Below are positions 48,049-58,909 of a DNA stretch of 64,000 nucleotides, piece after piece. The notes beneath the pieces are model-generated. The model was given only the letters and a program-made list of their open reading frames with translations, searched no databases and was not told the DNA's origin. A program made the translations under genes and the position numbers. Origin of the DNA: Euryodendron excelsum (taxonomy: Eukaryota; Streptophyta; Magnoliopsida; Ericales; Pentaphylacaceae); assembly GCA_033060915.1 (NCBI GenBank), contig CM065378.1, positions 38,514,501 to 38,578,500 of the forward strand, in the 5' to 3' direction. The first letter of the stretch is position 1. Every line of letters begins with the position of its first letter.

Positions 48049-50869
48049 GTACGTATGCTTTTCTCAAATATATGGGTTTGATCCTATATTGATTCTTTAA
48101 AGAGGGTAAGAAAAAACAATATTAACTCTTAGTTAAATTGATCTATAAAGAAGTTCAGGTAATAGACCCTAGTATTATAGCATAATAAGTTAATAACCCT
48201 AACCACCCCCACCCGCAGTAGTTAAAAAGACACATATAAACTTGTAGATGTACATATGGAATGGAAAAATATAACGTGGAACAAATAAATAACTCATAAT
48301 TTTTCATAAGAAAAAAACACCAACCAGCATAATTTGCCCTGTATCAAAAGAGCTTATTGTGTTGCTCATGCAAGTCTTGAAGTTCCATCTAAGAATCGAC
48401 ATTAAAGAACTTTCTCCCACCAATTCAAGATATGGCAGGGTCCTGTACAAACGTAAAATGAGAATACATTTATCAAGTAATTCCGTGAAATGAACCACCA
48501 AAAAGAAATGAACTGTATAACAAACTTGCTGAGTGAAGAAAAAGCCATAACTACCAAAAGCGTTTGAATGGATATGCACATTGTAATTGTGTCTAAATTT
48601 ATAGATTCACTATTTCATTTTTTTGGACCCTTCTTGTTTATAAAAAATAAATAAAAATCACTATTTCAATATTACATTTGCAGATTCACTATTTCTTTTT
48701 TTTTTTTTGGTGGAAATAGATGCTATGCTTTGCTTTGGTATCTGCTTGTGGGTTGACGCTAGTGTGGGTTCCAATGATTTTGGGTTCATAGCTAGGAGCA
48801 TAGCTATATAGATTTTGGGTTCGCAATGAGATAACCTTGTTGATAGGCATTTTAGGTTAAAACTAGAGACGAGTAAAAAGCATACAAAAATTGAAAAAAA
48901 AAAAATAATTGAAAACAAAGGAGTGAGTGTGGTGTAAAACTTCAAATGAAGTGTGGGATTTAAAAGTTTTTTTTTTTCCATTTTAGAACAAGTTCAATTT
49001 ATAAGTCTAAAGTTTCGGGGATCTAAGGCTCAAAATCTCCAAACGACCTCGGAACAACCCCAAACATGGTACGTAGCAGGGTCTAAGCACGGATGATATA
49101 TGGGGACTGATGGAATAGTCACGGGATCCCAGTTTGAGAGTTACAAAGTTTTTTTCCATTTAGAACAAGTTCAATTTATAAGTCTAAAGTTTTGAGGATA
49201 TAGGGCTCAAAATTTTCAAATGGTCTCGGAACGGCCCTAAACTTTAAACATAGCATGGTCTAAGCACGGGTGACGTGTGGGGATTGACAGAATAGTCACG
49301 GGACTCCCGATTTGGAAGTTACAAAGTTTTTTTTCATTTTAGAACAAGTTCAATTTATAAGTCTAAAATTTTGTGGATCTAGGGTTTAAAATCCTCAAAT
49401 AACCTCGGAACGGCCCCAAACTTGGTACGTGGTATGGTCCAAGCATGGGTGACGTGTAGGGACTAACAGAACAGTCACGGGACTCCCAGTTTGGGAGTTA
49501 CAAATTTTTTTTTTTTTGTTTTAGAACAAGTTCAATTATAAGTCTAAAATTTTGGGAATGTAGGGCTCAAAATCTCCAAACAGCCTCAGAATGGTTCCAA
49601 ACTTGGTATGTAGCACGGTCTAGGCACAAAACAATCACATAACTCCTGATTTGGGAGTTAGAGCACAAAGTTCATTTGTAATCGTTAATTTATTTTAAAT
49701 TGCTTATTAAAACATTTTATATATAGTTATAGGATTATGTTGAAGTAAGTTTACTTAGTTTTTGACTGCCAAAACTCGAGGTCGTAGAGGGACTTATTAT
49801 TAGTATGGATCTATTGTCAGAATTAGATGGTATACCTGTGGGTCCAAATTTTTATAAAATTTTTATTGAAAATGCGAGAAAATCTAATGCTCTTTTAGAG
49901 TGACCACGTAAAGGACTACAACTGTGGGAGAATCGATTGGCCAACACGTTGCATGAAAATCTATTGATGTAAATTACAACTTTGTTTATATGTTTTTTCT
50001 TTAATCACATTCTATATATATATATATATATAAACTGTTTAACTAATTGTATTGTTATTATTTTATTTTACTCAGGTTATTCCGAAGAAATAGGCCGCTA
50101 TTGTTCATGGTCTGGATTGATGAAGTGTTAAGTCAATGAATATTTTTGAGTATTTTTTTTTTATGTATTGATGTTAGACAATAGGTTGTGTATTTTGGAT
50201 GAAAAAAATTGGTTTGTATGGTTCGATGCATTGACGTTAGTTTATTTTATGTTTTTGTATTTTAGATGTATGGATGATGTAGATTAATATTATATATATA
50301 TTTGAACTTCATTTTATATATTTATCTTTTGATGAATGAATATATTTATTTATTTATGCAATTATATGGTGAATGCGATTTATTTATTGATTTATGCCAA
50401 GCTATACATGAATTATAGAAAATTAAATTTAAAAAATAGACAGGGTATTTGCAGCAGTTAGAATATTATTTGTGACGGCAATTAGTTGTCACAAAATAGT
50501 TACTTGAGCCATAAGTTTTTTGCGACGGCTACACTACTGTCAGAAAAACTAGCTTTTGTGATGGCTTCCCCCATTGCAAATGATTACACAATTGTCGTAA
50601 ATACTAGCTTTTGTGACGGCCATTGGTGATGGCTCCTCCGGTTGCGAAAAAACTAGCTTGGGCATCGGGCTTTTACAACGGCTAGTTTGTCGTCCAAAAA
50701 ACCTAGCCGTCGCATAAAGCCATTGCAAAAGTCTTTTGTGACCTCCTTTTTTGTGTTGGATGATTTACTGTTGCACGATCGTCGCAAAAGGCCTTTTGTG
50801 ATGGCTAACCAACCTTTTGCAATGACAAGTTGTTGTCATAAAAAGTTCCATTTTTACTATTTAGTAGTG
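47358..50869. mobile_element. CACTA (En/Spm) element, non-autonomous
   Basis: 3512 bp, with CACTACTAAAAATGG at the left and the inverted CACTACTAAATAGTAAAAATGG at the right, flanked by a 3 bp GGG duplication (47355-47357 and 50870-50872). Subterminal regions carry many copies of TTTTGYGAYGGC in both orientations (47375-47580 and 50450-50830), as in CACTA elements. The interior holds a proline/serine-rich-coding-like stretch (47690-48000), (TC)n (48003-48042) and a four-copy 179 bp repeat (48965-49665). No transposase was recognised. It is inserted just inside the 3' LTR of the Gypsy element. Confidence 0.9.
48965..49665. repeat. Four-copy tandem repeat, ~179 bp
   Basis: Copies are anchored by TTAGAACAAGTTCAATT at 48983, 49160, 49339 and 49521 (spacing 177, 179, 182). 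Each unit also contains AAAATCTCCAAACGACCTCGG-type and CACGGGACTCCCAGTTTGGGAGTTACAAAG segments; the latter includes the palindrome CCCAGTTTGGG. The last unit has lost about 20-25 bp. Confidence 0.85.
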
Positions 50870-51365
50870 GGGTTAATTTTCGCTTAAGAGGACCACATGG
50901 CACCAGACTCGCTATGTGGAGATTACATTGACCAGGTCAAGTTAGTTAGTTGAAGGAAGACCCACTCCCCTAACTCTCTCAAAGGGTAGGGAAATGGATT
51001 GGACTTGCGCTCAAAGTTAGGTTCTCGTACCCCACTCTTGAGATAATGGCCCACCACCCTTTAGGGCGGGGGCCAAACCTAACTAACTGAGGCACGAGCA
51101 GAAAGACTGGTATGACACTATATAGTTGTATGAGAAGGTTCAAAGGAGATAAGGAAAAAAACAAATTGACAACAGGTGGAAGACTTCCTCTCTTCACTTG
51201 TGAATCACGTCCTTAGCTAACTTTAGCTTTAGAGTGCCTCTGGCCGAGCAACCTCGGTCGGTTAGTACTCACCCCTGGTGGTTTCGTAAGTGACAGCAAA
51301 GCTGTGTTGCGCTGCGCTCGAGTTCTAGGTCAATTGGTTGTAACTTATGAAGAGAAAATCCCCCA
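50870..51365 (+). repeat. 3' LTR of Gypsy element (main part)
   Basis: Homologous to the 5' LTR from GGGTTAATTTTCGC onward; its first bases lie left of the CACTA element at 47350-47357. It ends near CCCCCA. It is diverged from the 5' LTR by many substitutions and small indels, so the host element is old. Confidence 0.7.
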
Positions 51366-51645
51366 AATTCTCTTATATGTATTCTTCCCGTAGGTGGGAC
51401 AAGTGTGCCATTATGCCAATGGAATAATTTTTCAATCCCATGGCTTCAACTATCAAATGCCTAATTAATTAAATCCTTAATTAGCCCAAATATCTCTAAC
51501 CACAAAAAAAATTTAATTAATTAATTCATGGCACTCTGATTTTTGTCTTTCTTATCACACCTATGGATCCACATTAGAAACTTGCTTTCCAAAACAAAGA
51601 AAAATAGAACAAGACCGTACTGACAATCAAAAAATGTCTGGCATT
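51366..51645. other. Spacer between Gypsy element and SINE
   Basis: Short AT-rich stretch; nothing recognised. Confidence 0.5.
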
Positions 51646-51657
51646 AACAAATCATGG

Positions 51658-51808
51658 AGCAAAGGGGTTGTCTCAGGTGGTAGGAACTTTGATTACTTTA
51701 CTCATGATGATAATAACTTCGAGTTCAACCTTCTCCATTTGCCCCCATTCCTTAGGCTCGAACTGGTATTCTCATTCTCACCTTTGTTCATTGTAATTCT
51801 AACAAAAA
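51658..51808 (+). mobile_element. SINE with 12 bp target duplication
   Basis: A 151 bp body flanked by AACAAATCATGG at 51646-51657 and 51809-51820. It has GGTTGTCTCAGGTGGTAGGA (box A-like) and TAACTTCGAGTTCAACC (box B-like) about 40 bp apart, and an A-rich tail. Exact 12 bp duplication, internal Pol III-type promoter and size all fit a tRNA-derived SINE. Confidence 0.9.
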
Positions 51809-51976
51809 AACAAATCATGGCAATGTATAAATTGTGGCACCACCAAATAAGCTACATGCTTCTTTTTTACAAGTTCTTTAATTTACTGTCGATAAGAACA
51901 AGAAGCTTCTCTCTTATTCCTTACTAAAAAAGGACAAAAGTGCTGAGAAGAGGCCAAGAATCATTCATTAAAAATT

Positions 51977-52434
51977 AGCTTAATTACATTTTTCTCCCTT
52001 CCAATTTACATGTTGTGTCACTTTGCTCTCTAGACTTTCAATTGTTGCAGTCAACCTCTTAGACTTATGGTCAAGTAGCAATATGGCCCTTTGAGTGGAT
52101 GCCGTCTAAATCTTTGATAGAAAAAAACCATGTGATGCACACATGTGCCACCAACCAAGTGACTTTAATTATTATTGGAAGGGTTAATTATATTTTCCAC
52201 CCTCTAGTTTACACGTTGTGTCACTTTGCCCCCTATCCTTTTTATTTTTGCCTTTTGAGGGGCAACTTGTGTGCGTCATGTGGTATCTTACCATCAAAGA
52301 TTTAAACGGCATCCACTCAAAGGGCCAAATTGTTACTTAACCATAAGTTTGAGGGGTTAACTGCAATAATTGAAAGTACAGGAGCAAAGTGACACAACGT
52401 GTAAATTGCTAGGAAGGAAAATGTAATTAACCCT
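51977..52434. mobile_element. MITE with ~150 bp inverted repeats
   Basis: Left arm 51977-52130 and right arm 52283-52434 are reverse complements, e.g. CATCCACTCAAAGGGCC against GGCCCTTTGAGTGGATGC, and outer ends TTAATTACATTTT. A third partial copy of the outer arm lies at 52182-52242 in the loop, suggesting a rearranged or nested element. Mutator-like by its long arms; flanks are too AT-rich to call the duplication. Confidence 0.75.
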
Positions 52435-54131
52435 AAAATTTTTTAAAAATTGTATAGAATAATGTGGTTAAACCATTGGCGTATTAGTTTGAAACAAATA
52501 ACCCATCAAGATACCTTTTAATCACAACTAACATTACCACTGTCACATCATTGGATGCAGGATTCTATATAAGAATTTCAATAACATAATGTTTTCTAGA
52601 AAAGATAGTGATATACATGCAAAACAACTATACCAAAAAAAAATGTACAAGATGATCGGATTGAATTGTTGATTTATCACTTAAAAATAAAGAAAACACT
52701 AAGTGCCTTTTTAATTACAAAATTGTTACTACCTCATCATTCTGATGTAAGATTTAGTACAAAAATTATGAAAGAATATTATTTTTCACAAGGTGTAATA
52801 TAGATATCCAAAAAGCCTACAACATTATGTTCAGTTGTGACTTGTGCGACTATTAATTTAAAGTAAAGAGCCTACCACAATGTATTTTAATTATAAAACT
52901 ACAATTATCATATTATTCTAGTGCAAGATTATGTACAAAATTTTTGAAAGAACAGCATTTTTTGAAAAAGAATATATAAAATGATTAGACTGAGTTGTGA
53001 GCTTATGACTTCAAAACAGATAATCCACCAATCATTCTGCTGCAAGATTCTGTGCAAATTCTAAACAAAATGCATTTTTGAATAAAGTTAAGGCAACATT
53101 AAAAGCTCTCTATTTTTGTGAAATTGTTTTGTTCTTTTGTCATGTACTTTGGATAAACCTTCCAACTGATTGTGTTTTTTTAAGCGAGATATGCCTAATT
53201 TTTAAACAGTTTGACCTGTTAATAGGCTATTTGGAAGCATGGAATTTTCATGTTAGTTGGCTCAGAATTGTATGAAAGGTATAATGGATTAACAAAAAAA
53301 GGTATTAGAAAAAGATTCTTGCATTCAATCTTTGTTTGTATTTTCTAAATCTGGATTATGCAAGCAGGGTCCTAATTGTGCACAGGAAAAATGAAAGAAA
53401 TTTGTAGTCCTCCACTCGGTTAAATTTGGAAGAAGAATGTGAAACTGCTTGCTTGTCTTCATTTTCTTAGAACAAAATAGTCTCAGTCTTGGTTAATTGA
53501 TGTTGAGGATAATCTCAAAGGAAAAAAAAGGAAAAAGTGAAGGAATATAAATCTAACAATATTCTCACAAGGATAAGGCTAGAACTTGTCTGATCATCTC
53601 GTAATATTAAAATATGCATTGGTATATGTAAATGTGTAGAATAAGAGTGCACTTACTTTTTATTCTCGGATTCTATGTTGTTCCCACATGGTGATTTTGA
53701 TTTATCCCATGTAGTTCTTGCTTATTTTCTAAAATTGTGGATTTCAAAGCTAAGGAACAAACTCAGCTACTTTGATTTTACCTATTTCACTTGATCAAGG
53801 GAATCCGAGCACACCGGTTATGGAATTTGTTGAATAATATATGTATATATCTATATATAACAATTTCCCATTTTATTTTATCAATCTTTTCCTAGTTATA
53901 AGGTGGTTCTGATTTCTTTTCTTTTCTTTTCAGTTTTTCCTTTGTACTTTTGTTAGGTGTGGGTAGAGTGGAGTGAAGGGTGTAAGATTGAGTTACTTGG
54001 GACCTTTTTGGGAATCTTGGCAGTCACTAACGTCACTCGAGCCTTCGGAGGTGGGGAGGAGAGAACCAAAGGCAATCAAGAGAGACAGACTGGAAGATGG
54101 AGATTCACGTAAGGGAAAAGGATAAGCATTC
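52435..54131. other. Intergenic, no gene recognised
   Basis: AT-rich. Between 52440 and 53090 a loosely repeated phrase recurs about four times (TGCAAGATTNTGTACAAA with AAGAACAGCATTTTTTGA), which may be a decayed tandem repeat of about 150-200 bp. No open frame with a known domain. Confidence 0.45.
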
Positions 54132-54136
54132 AATGC

Positions 54137-55065
54137 TGAAAAATCTAGCCTTTGTCTATATTTTGTCAAAGAGACGAATCACTACAACATTTGGTTAAGA
54201 TGTAATAGCTATGAGCAATATTGTACAATCCAAGACAAAATAGAGAATAAACCATTCAATTAAGAACGCATCAGCCTTTTGTCGTGGAAACCCTTAAATG
54301 GGAAAAAAAACCACTTGTCCCCTTTGCTGAACAAAGATCATGTACTATCATTTGTAGTTCAGACAGTTACAAAACTCTTTACAATCAAAACTCATCAACT
54401 CCTTGATATAATAACTGTCTGAATCTTTCTCGTATCCATGATTCACCATCACCGTGCTTGACCACCGTTTAGATCCCCTTAGAATATATTTCACGCCTTG
54501 AACTCCTTCAAGATTTCGATCTCTTAAATTGAGTTGAAGAAGATTGTTGCTAAGACAAGTTTCTAAGCATTTTAGAAGATTTGAAAATCTTTTCTCTAAG
54601 TGTTTTAAGTGTGGCATCTCAGATATAGGTTTGGGGAAGTGTGCTAGGTTTTAAATAGGCACAAAAACCTTAGCGCGCAATTCCCGAGAATCCAGATTTC
54701 ACGCAGCTCAATCCCGCTAGAACCTGCGAGGATCCTACGAGCTTAAACTCAAATTTTGCATACTCATTGTTTTTGCCCTCGACATCCTACGACATCCTGT
54801 GGGGAACTTGCGAGATCTCGCGAAGATCCCACGAGGTCTTGTTTTACATCCATCACACTATTTTTGCTCTCGAGATCCCTTGAAGTCTATTGATGTCTCT
54901 TAAAGTCTCTTTATCAGCCAAGATGTATCATACAAGTCTCTCTTAGCACGAGCTTGAATGAATAAGCTTCAAATCCTTTTTGAATGCTTGTGGTAGACAC
55001 CTCAACATCGCAAATTATAAAGAATAAGAATCATCATGAAATTTAGCCAATTATATAACGTTATA
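54137..55065 (-). repeat. 3' LTR of gag-only Copia
   Basis: 929 bp. A TATA-like TATTTAAA lies on the minus strand near 54646-54653, next to a palindrome-rich array at 54660-54850 (CCCGAGAATCC, GCGAGGATCC, GCGAGATCTCGCG, CACGAGGTC). Confidence 0.85.
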
Positions 55066-56523
55066 ATCTTCCCCTTTAACAATTTTGTGACTAAAACCCT
55101 ATGCTAAACTGTGAATTACAGGGAAATAAATAAAATTACAATTATATCCAACTCATAAGCATAAAGATGTTGTCTATCAAACACCAAGCATCCCAAACTC
55201 TTGTACCTGCACAAAATCAACTAAAGAACAAAATACCATCAAGTGCAAGGTATCAAGATAACAAACATATGTCAAACATCAGCATTAGTTTGCTCTCCCC
55301 CTTTTTGGAACAAATTGTCCAAGTAAGCGTGCAAAGAGACAAAAACAAAACTGATATATATATATATATATATATATATAAACATGATGTCTCCCTCTTG
55401 ATGTTTTCTCGTTCTGAATAACATGTAAGCACATAAATTTTCTCTCCCTCTTGTTGTCTCAATATGAGAAAAAATTGTTAAACAACCACGCAATCAAAGA
55501 CTAAAGGGAGATAAGTTAAAAAGAAGAATATTATTCATGAAAAACAATTAGTCAAAATTGGACTAGCTTGAAAGAAAATAAAATCAGGGTATTTTTATAG
55601 AAACGATGTCCTAAACCCAACATGCTTATCATCAAAACACAAAATATAACTCATGAGTCTCACAATTACCGTAGCGTGAAAAAAAAATCAACATCAATCA
55701 TGCTTAAAGATCATACAAAGATGAGAACAATTGGTCATAAGGTGATCACAAAATATATCCATGACAATGTATGATGAATGCAAATACTCGAATGAGATCA
55801 ATGAGAATAAGGACCCTAGACAAGATCAAAACTAGCTCATATTGGAGAATCACATCAAGAAGTTCAAGATATAGAAGTCAAACCCATTTTAATACAATCT
55901 CAATGTTAAACTCCTTCTCATTCCCTTTTTTTTTTTTTTTAAACAGAATCTCCAATCCTATCTCTCCAAGAATAATAACATTAAACACAAAGAGATGATG
56001 GTTTTTACAGACATGAGCTGGTAGCCTTCTTCTTTTGCCATATAGCAATGGTAGTTGCACTCACACTTACTGGTAGCCCTTTCCATCAAAGAAATAGGAC
56101 CAACATAAGAAAAAAGCACATGTATATGGTTAATCAGTCATTAGAAGCTTCAAGATGTATTAACTATGATGTGGGCTATTAAAGGATTACAAAAGGCGGA
56201 TGCCATATTCTAAGAAATCTCATGAATAATACACCTTTTAAACATGAATCAGAAATATGATAATGATTACCAAAACTATTGACTCATCAGAATGCAATCA
56301 ATGAAGCATATAAGATTCAACCTTAAACATGCCATTACATCAATCAACACATGGGGAATGTTTTAAGTTAATGACAAGCACAAACAAATCAAGACAAAAG
56401 CAAATCTTTTTTGGTGTTTTAATTTTTTGTCAAAAAAATTTATAAGAAAAATAATAAAAGGAATCATAGCACTAGGATAAAGATAAACAAGATGAACCTC
56501 CTAGTCTATGTTTCAACTAGTCT
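55066..56523 (-). other. Copia internal region without pol
   Basis: Lies between the gag stop and the 3' LTR in an element where pol would normally be. It is AT-rich with stops in all frames, an (AT)14 run at 55354-55381, and no retroviral-type motif. Confidence 0.6.
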
Positions 56524-57663
56524 TTACTCGACAAGGCTTGCCCCTATAAATTTCTTAAGGGTTCTCAAATATTCCAAATTAGATTTTCTCACCCACATAA
56601 CAGTCACCTTAGGTTTGTCAATAAACTTATGAGGTGTGGGTGTAATCCTAGGTCTTATCATAGCATTGTTGTTCCTCCTTTCGCCATTATTTTTACAAAC
56701 TTGCCTTGGCTTTAGTGTAAATCTGTTCATATGATTGGTAAGGACTCTAAAATGATTTTTCAACCTCTCATAGTCATTCCTAGGTTGTTGACAAGTATAA
56801 GATCTAGAAACCCTATTTAATTTATGGCAATAAGGTCTAATATGACCAAACACACCACAATCAGGGTTAAACTTCGAAAATTGAACAACCATAGGATGTT
56901 TGGGCTTCACATGAGAGATGATGAATTGAGAATACACATGCTTAGTCTGCAATCAAGGAAAATGAGTCCAAATATAACCCTTAACACCACATTGATAACA
57001 AGTAGGAACAAACCTAGTAGGCTTGGTTTTAACATTTGACACAATACGTGAATATGCGGTGGTGTTCTTCTTGGAAGTCCTAGCTTTGGCCTTCAAATTA
57101 GGATAGTAAGGCCTAATGTGCCCTTTAATTTCACAATGGTGGCATGAGGAAACAACCTTAGCATGCTTAGCCTTACTTAGTATAGAAGACTTACCTTGAG
57201 TTTTCATAGAATTAGGCTTACTTGCCGGTTGGGAAGATTTAGAATCCTTCTCTATGTGTTCAATCCCAATCATGTCACAAGAGCTCCTTTGTGCATTCCA
57301 AATTTCATCAATCTTCTTTAAGCCTATAGTGAATTTCTTAAAAGACAAATGAGCATTAGCAAGTTCACTTTCAAGCTTTTTGACCTTGTCCTCAAGAAAT
57401 TTATTGGACTCGGCTTTGTCTTGACTCTCTTTCTCAAGAATATTGACTTTATTACTTAAAGTCATCCTTTGATTACTCAACTGACTTATAACGGTTTGAG
57501 CTTCAACAAGTTCTTGTTTTAGTGCATCCTCATCTTTTTCTAAGGTCCTCCCCTTTATAGTCAATTTAATTTTGACTTTCCCTAATTTGTAACTCTCTTG
57601 AAACAATTTCTCATAAGCTTGTTGAAGGTCTATGATCTCATCATCGTTATCCTCATCACTCAT
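56524..57663 (-). pseudogene. Copia gag with decayed zinc knuckles
   Basis: One long frame with a single stop (TGA at 56953-56955). The N-terminal half is coiled coil (KVNILEKESQDKAESNKFLE, KVKKLESELANAHLSFKKF). Three CCHC-type knuckles follow, each with at least one ligand changed: CHHCEIKGHIRPYY (last Cys to Tyr), CYQCGVKGYIWTHF (His to Tyr, Cys to Phe), NPDCGVFGHIRPYC (first Cys to Asn). The C-terminal part is basic. The upstream UBN2-type domain expected in SIRE-like gag was not seen between 57663 and the primer site, so gag is itself truncated or rearranged. Confidence 0.8.
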
Positions 57664-57928
57664 TGAGTCATCATGATTTTACTCAAAAGTTTCACTATGG
57701 TCAAGGCAACTATCATATTCAATATATATGCCATTAGATGTAGATGGAGATGTGTGAACGTCCTTGTGCATAGATGGATTATATACAACACAATAAATAG
57801 GCTTTTCCATAAGAGGTGGTGAACGAAGAGTCAATACACTTTCTTTAGATAAATCCATAGATCTAGGCTATTAGAATCTTACTTTTTCAAAAATTAAATA
57901 CTTTTGAGTGTCCTGCTCTGATACCAAT

Positions 57929-58904
57929 TGAAAAACCTAGCCTTTGTCTATGTTTTGTCCAAGAGATTAATCACTATAATATTAGGTCAAGATGTAATGA
58001 CTATGAGTAATATTGTACAATCCAAAACAAAATAAAGAACAAACCATTCAATCAAGAACACACCAGCCTTTTGCTGTGGAAACCCTTAAATGGGAGAAAA
58101 ATCATGTGTTTCCTTTGCCAAACAAAGATCATGCATTATCACTTGTAGTTTAGATGGTTACAAGACTCTTTATAATCAAACATATCAACTCCTTGATCTA
58201 ATGATTATCTGGATTTTACTAGTATCCACAATTCACCATCACCATGCTTAATCACCATTCGAATCCCCTTAAAATAGATTTTGTGACTTGAACTTCTTCA
58301 AGACTTTTGATCTCTTTAATTCAGTTGAAGATTGTTGCTAAGACACGTTTCAGAGCTCTTTGGAGGATGTGAAAATCTTCTCTCTAAGCGTTTTAAGTGT
58401 AGTGGCTTAGATTTAGATCTGGAAAAGTGTGCTGGGCTTTAAATAGGCTAAAAAATCCTAGCGGTGTGATTCCCGAGAATCCAAATTTCACACAGCTTGA
58501 TCCTGTGAGGATCTCGTAAGCTCAATCTCAAATTTTACGTGCTCACTATTTTTGCCCTCGACATCCCGGGAGGATCCCGTAAAGTCATGCCCATTTTGCA
58601 GGCCCACTAGACATCCTGCGACATCCCGCAACATCCCATGAGAAACCTACGAGATCTCACGAGAAACCCGCAAGATCTTGTTCTACATCCAGCACACTGT
58701 TTTTGCCCTCGAAATCCCTTGAAGCCCATCGACGTCTCTCGAAGTCCCCATTATCAGCCAAGATGTATCATACAAGTCTCTCTTAACACGAGCTTGTATG
58801 AATAAGCTTCCAATCCTTTCCGAATGCTTGTGATAGATACTCCAACATCCCAAATTACAAGGAATAGACTCATCACGAAATTTAGCCAATTACATGATGT
58901 TACA
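57929..58904 (-). repeat. 5' LTR of gag-only Copia
   Basis: 976 bp. The TATA-like box on the minus strand is near 58438-58446, and the array of CCCGAGAATCC, GGATCTCG, GGGAGGATCCCG and CTACGAGATCTCACGAG lies at 58470-58690. The array is about 45 bp longer than in the 3' LTR, which accounts for the length difference. Confidence 0.85.
58470..58690. repeat. AGATCT/GGATCC-type palindromic array
   Basis: Degenerate copies of a CG-GGATC/AGATCT-CG motif: CCTGTGAGGATCTCG, CCGGGAGGATCCCG, CTACGAGATCTCACGAG, CCGCAAGATCTTG, with intervening ACATCCYGCRACATCCC repeats. The partner LTR has the same at 54660-54850, with GCGAGATCTCGCG most complete. It lies upstream of the TATA-like box on the minus strand. 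Confidence 0.65.
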
Positions 58905-58909
58905 AATGT

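Larger units (their letters stand above)
41950..51365 (+). mobile_element. Degraded Ty3/Gypsy element with nested insertions
   Basis: The left LTR (41950-42450) and right LTR (47350-47357 plus 50870-51365) are clearly homologous: both have GGAGATTACRTTGACYAGGTCAAG, AAAGTTAGGTTCTCG, CCGAGCAACCTCGG-type and CTAGGTCAATTGGTT segments. A degenerate gag lies at 42460-43720; protease, reverse transcriptase and integrase are missing. The pre-LTR segment occurs twice (43828-44124 and 47065-47357), separated by a Copia half-element. The right LTR is interrupted by a CACTA element. No 5 bp target duplication was found. Confidence 0.75.
54137..58904 (-). mobile_element. Gag-only Copia element
   Basis: 4768 bp on the minus strand. 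5' LTR 57929-58904, primer site TGGTATCAGAGC (minus, 57915-57926), gag 57663-56524, polypurine tract AAAGGGGAAGAT next to the 3' LTR (54137-55065). The LTR is TGTAAC...TTTTTCA. Flanks are AATGC (54132-54136) and AATGT (58905-58909), a 5 bp target duplication with one mismatch. Between gag and the 3' LTR no protease, integrase or reverse transcriptase is present, so the element depended on a partner for mobility. Confidence 0.88.
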
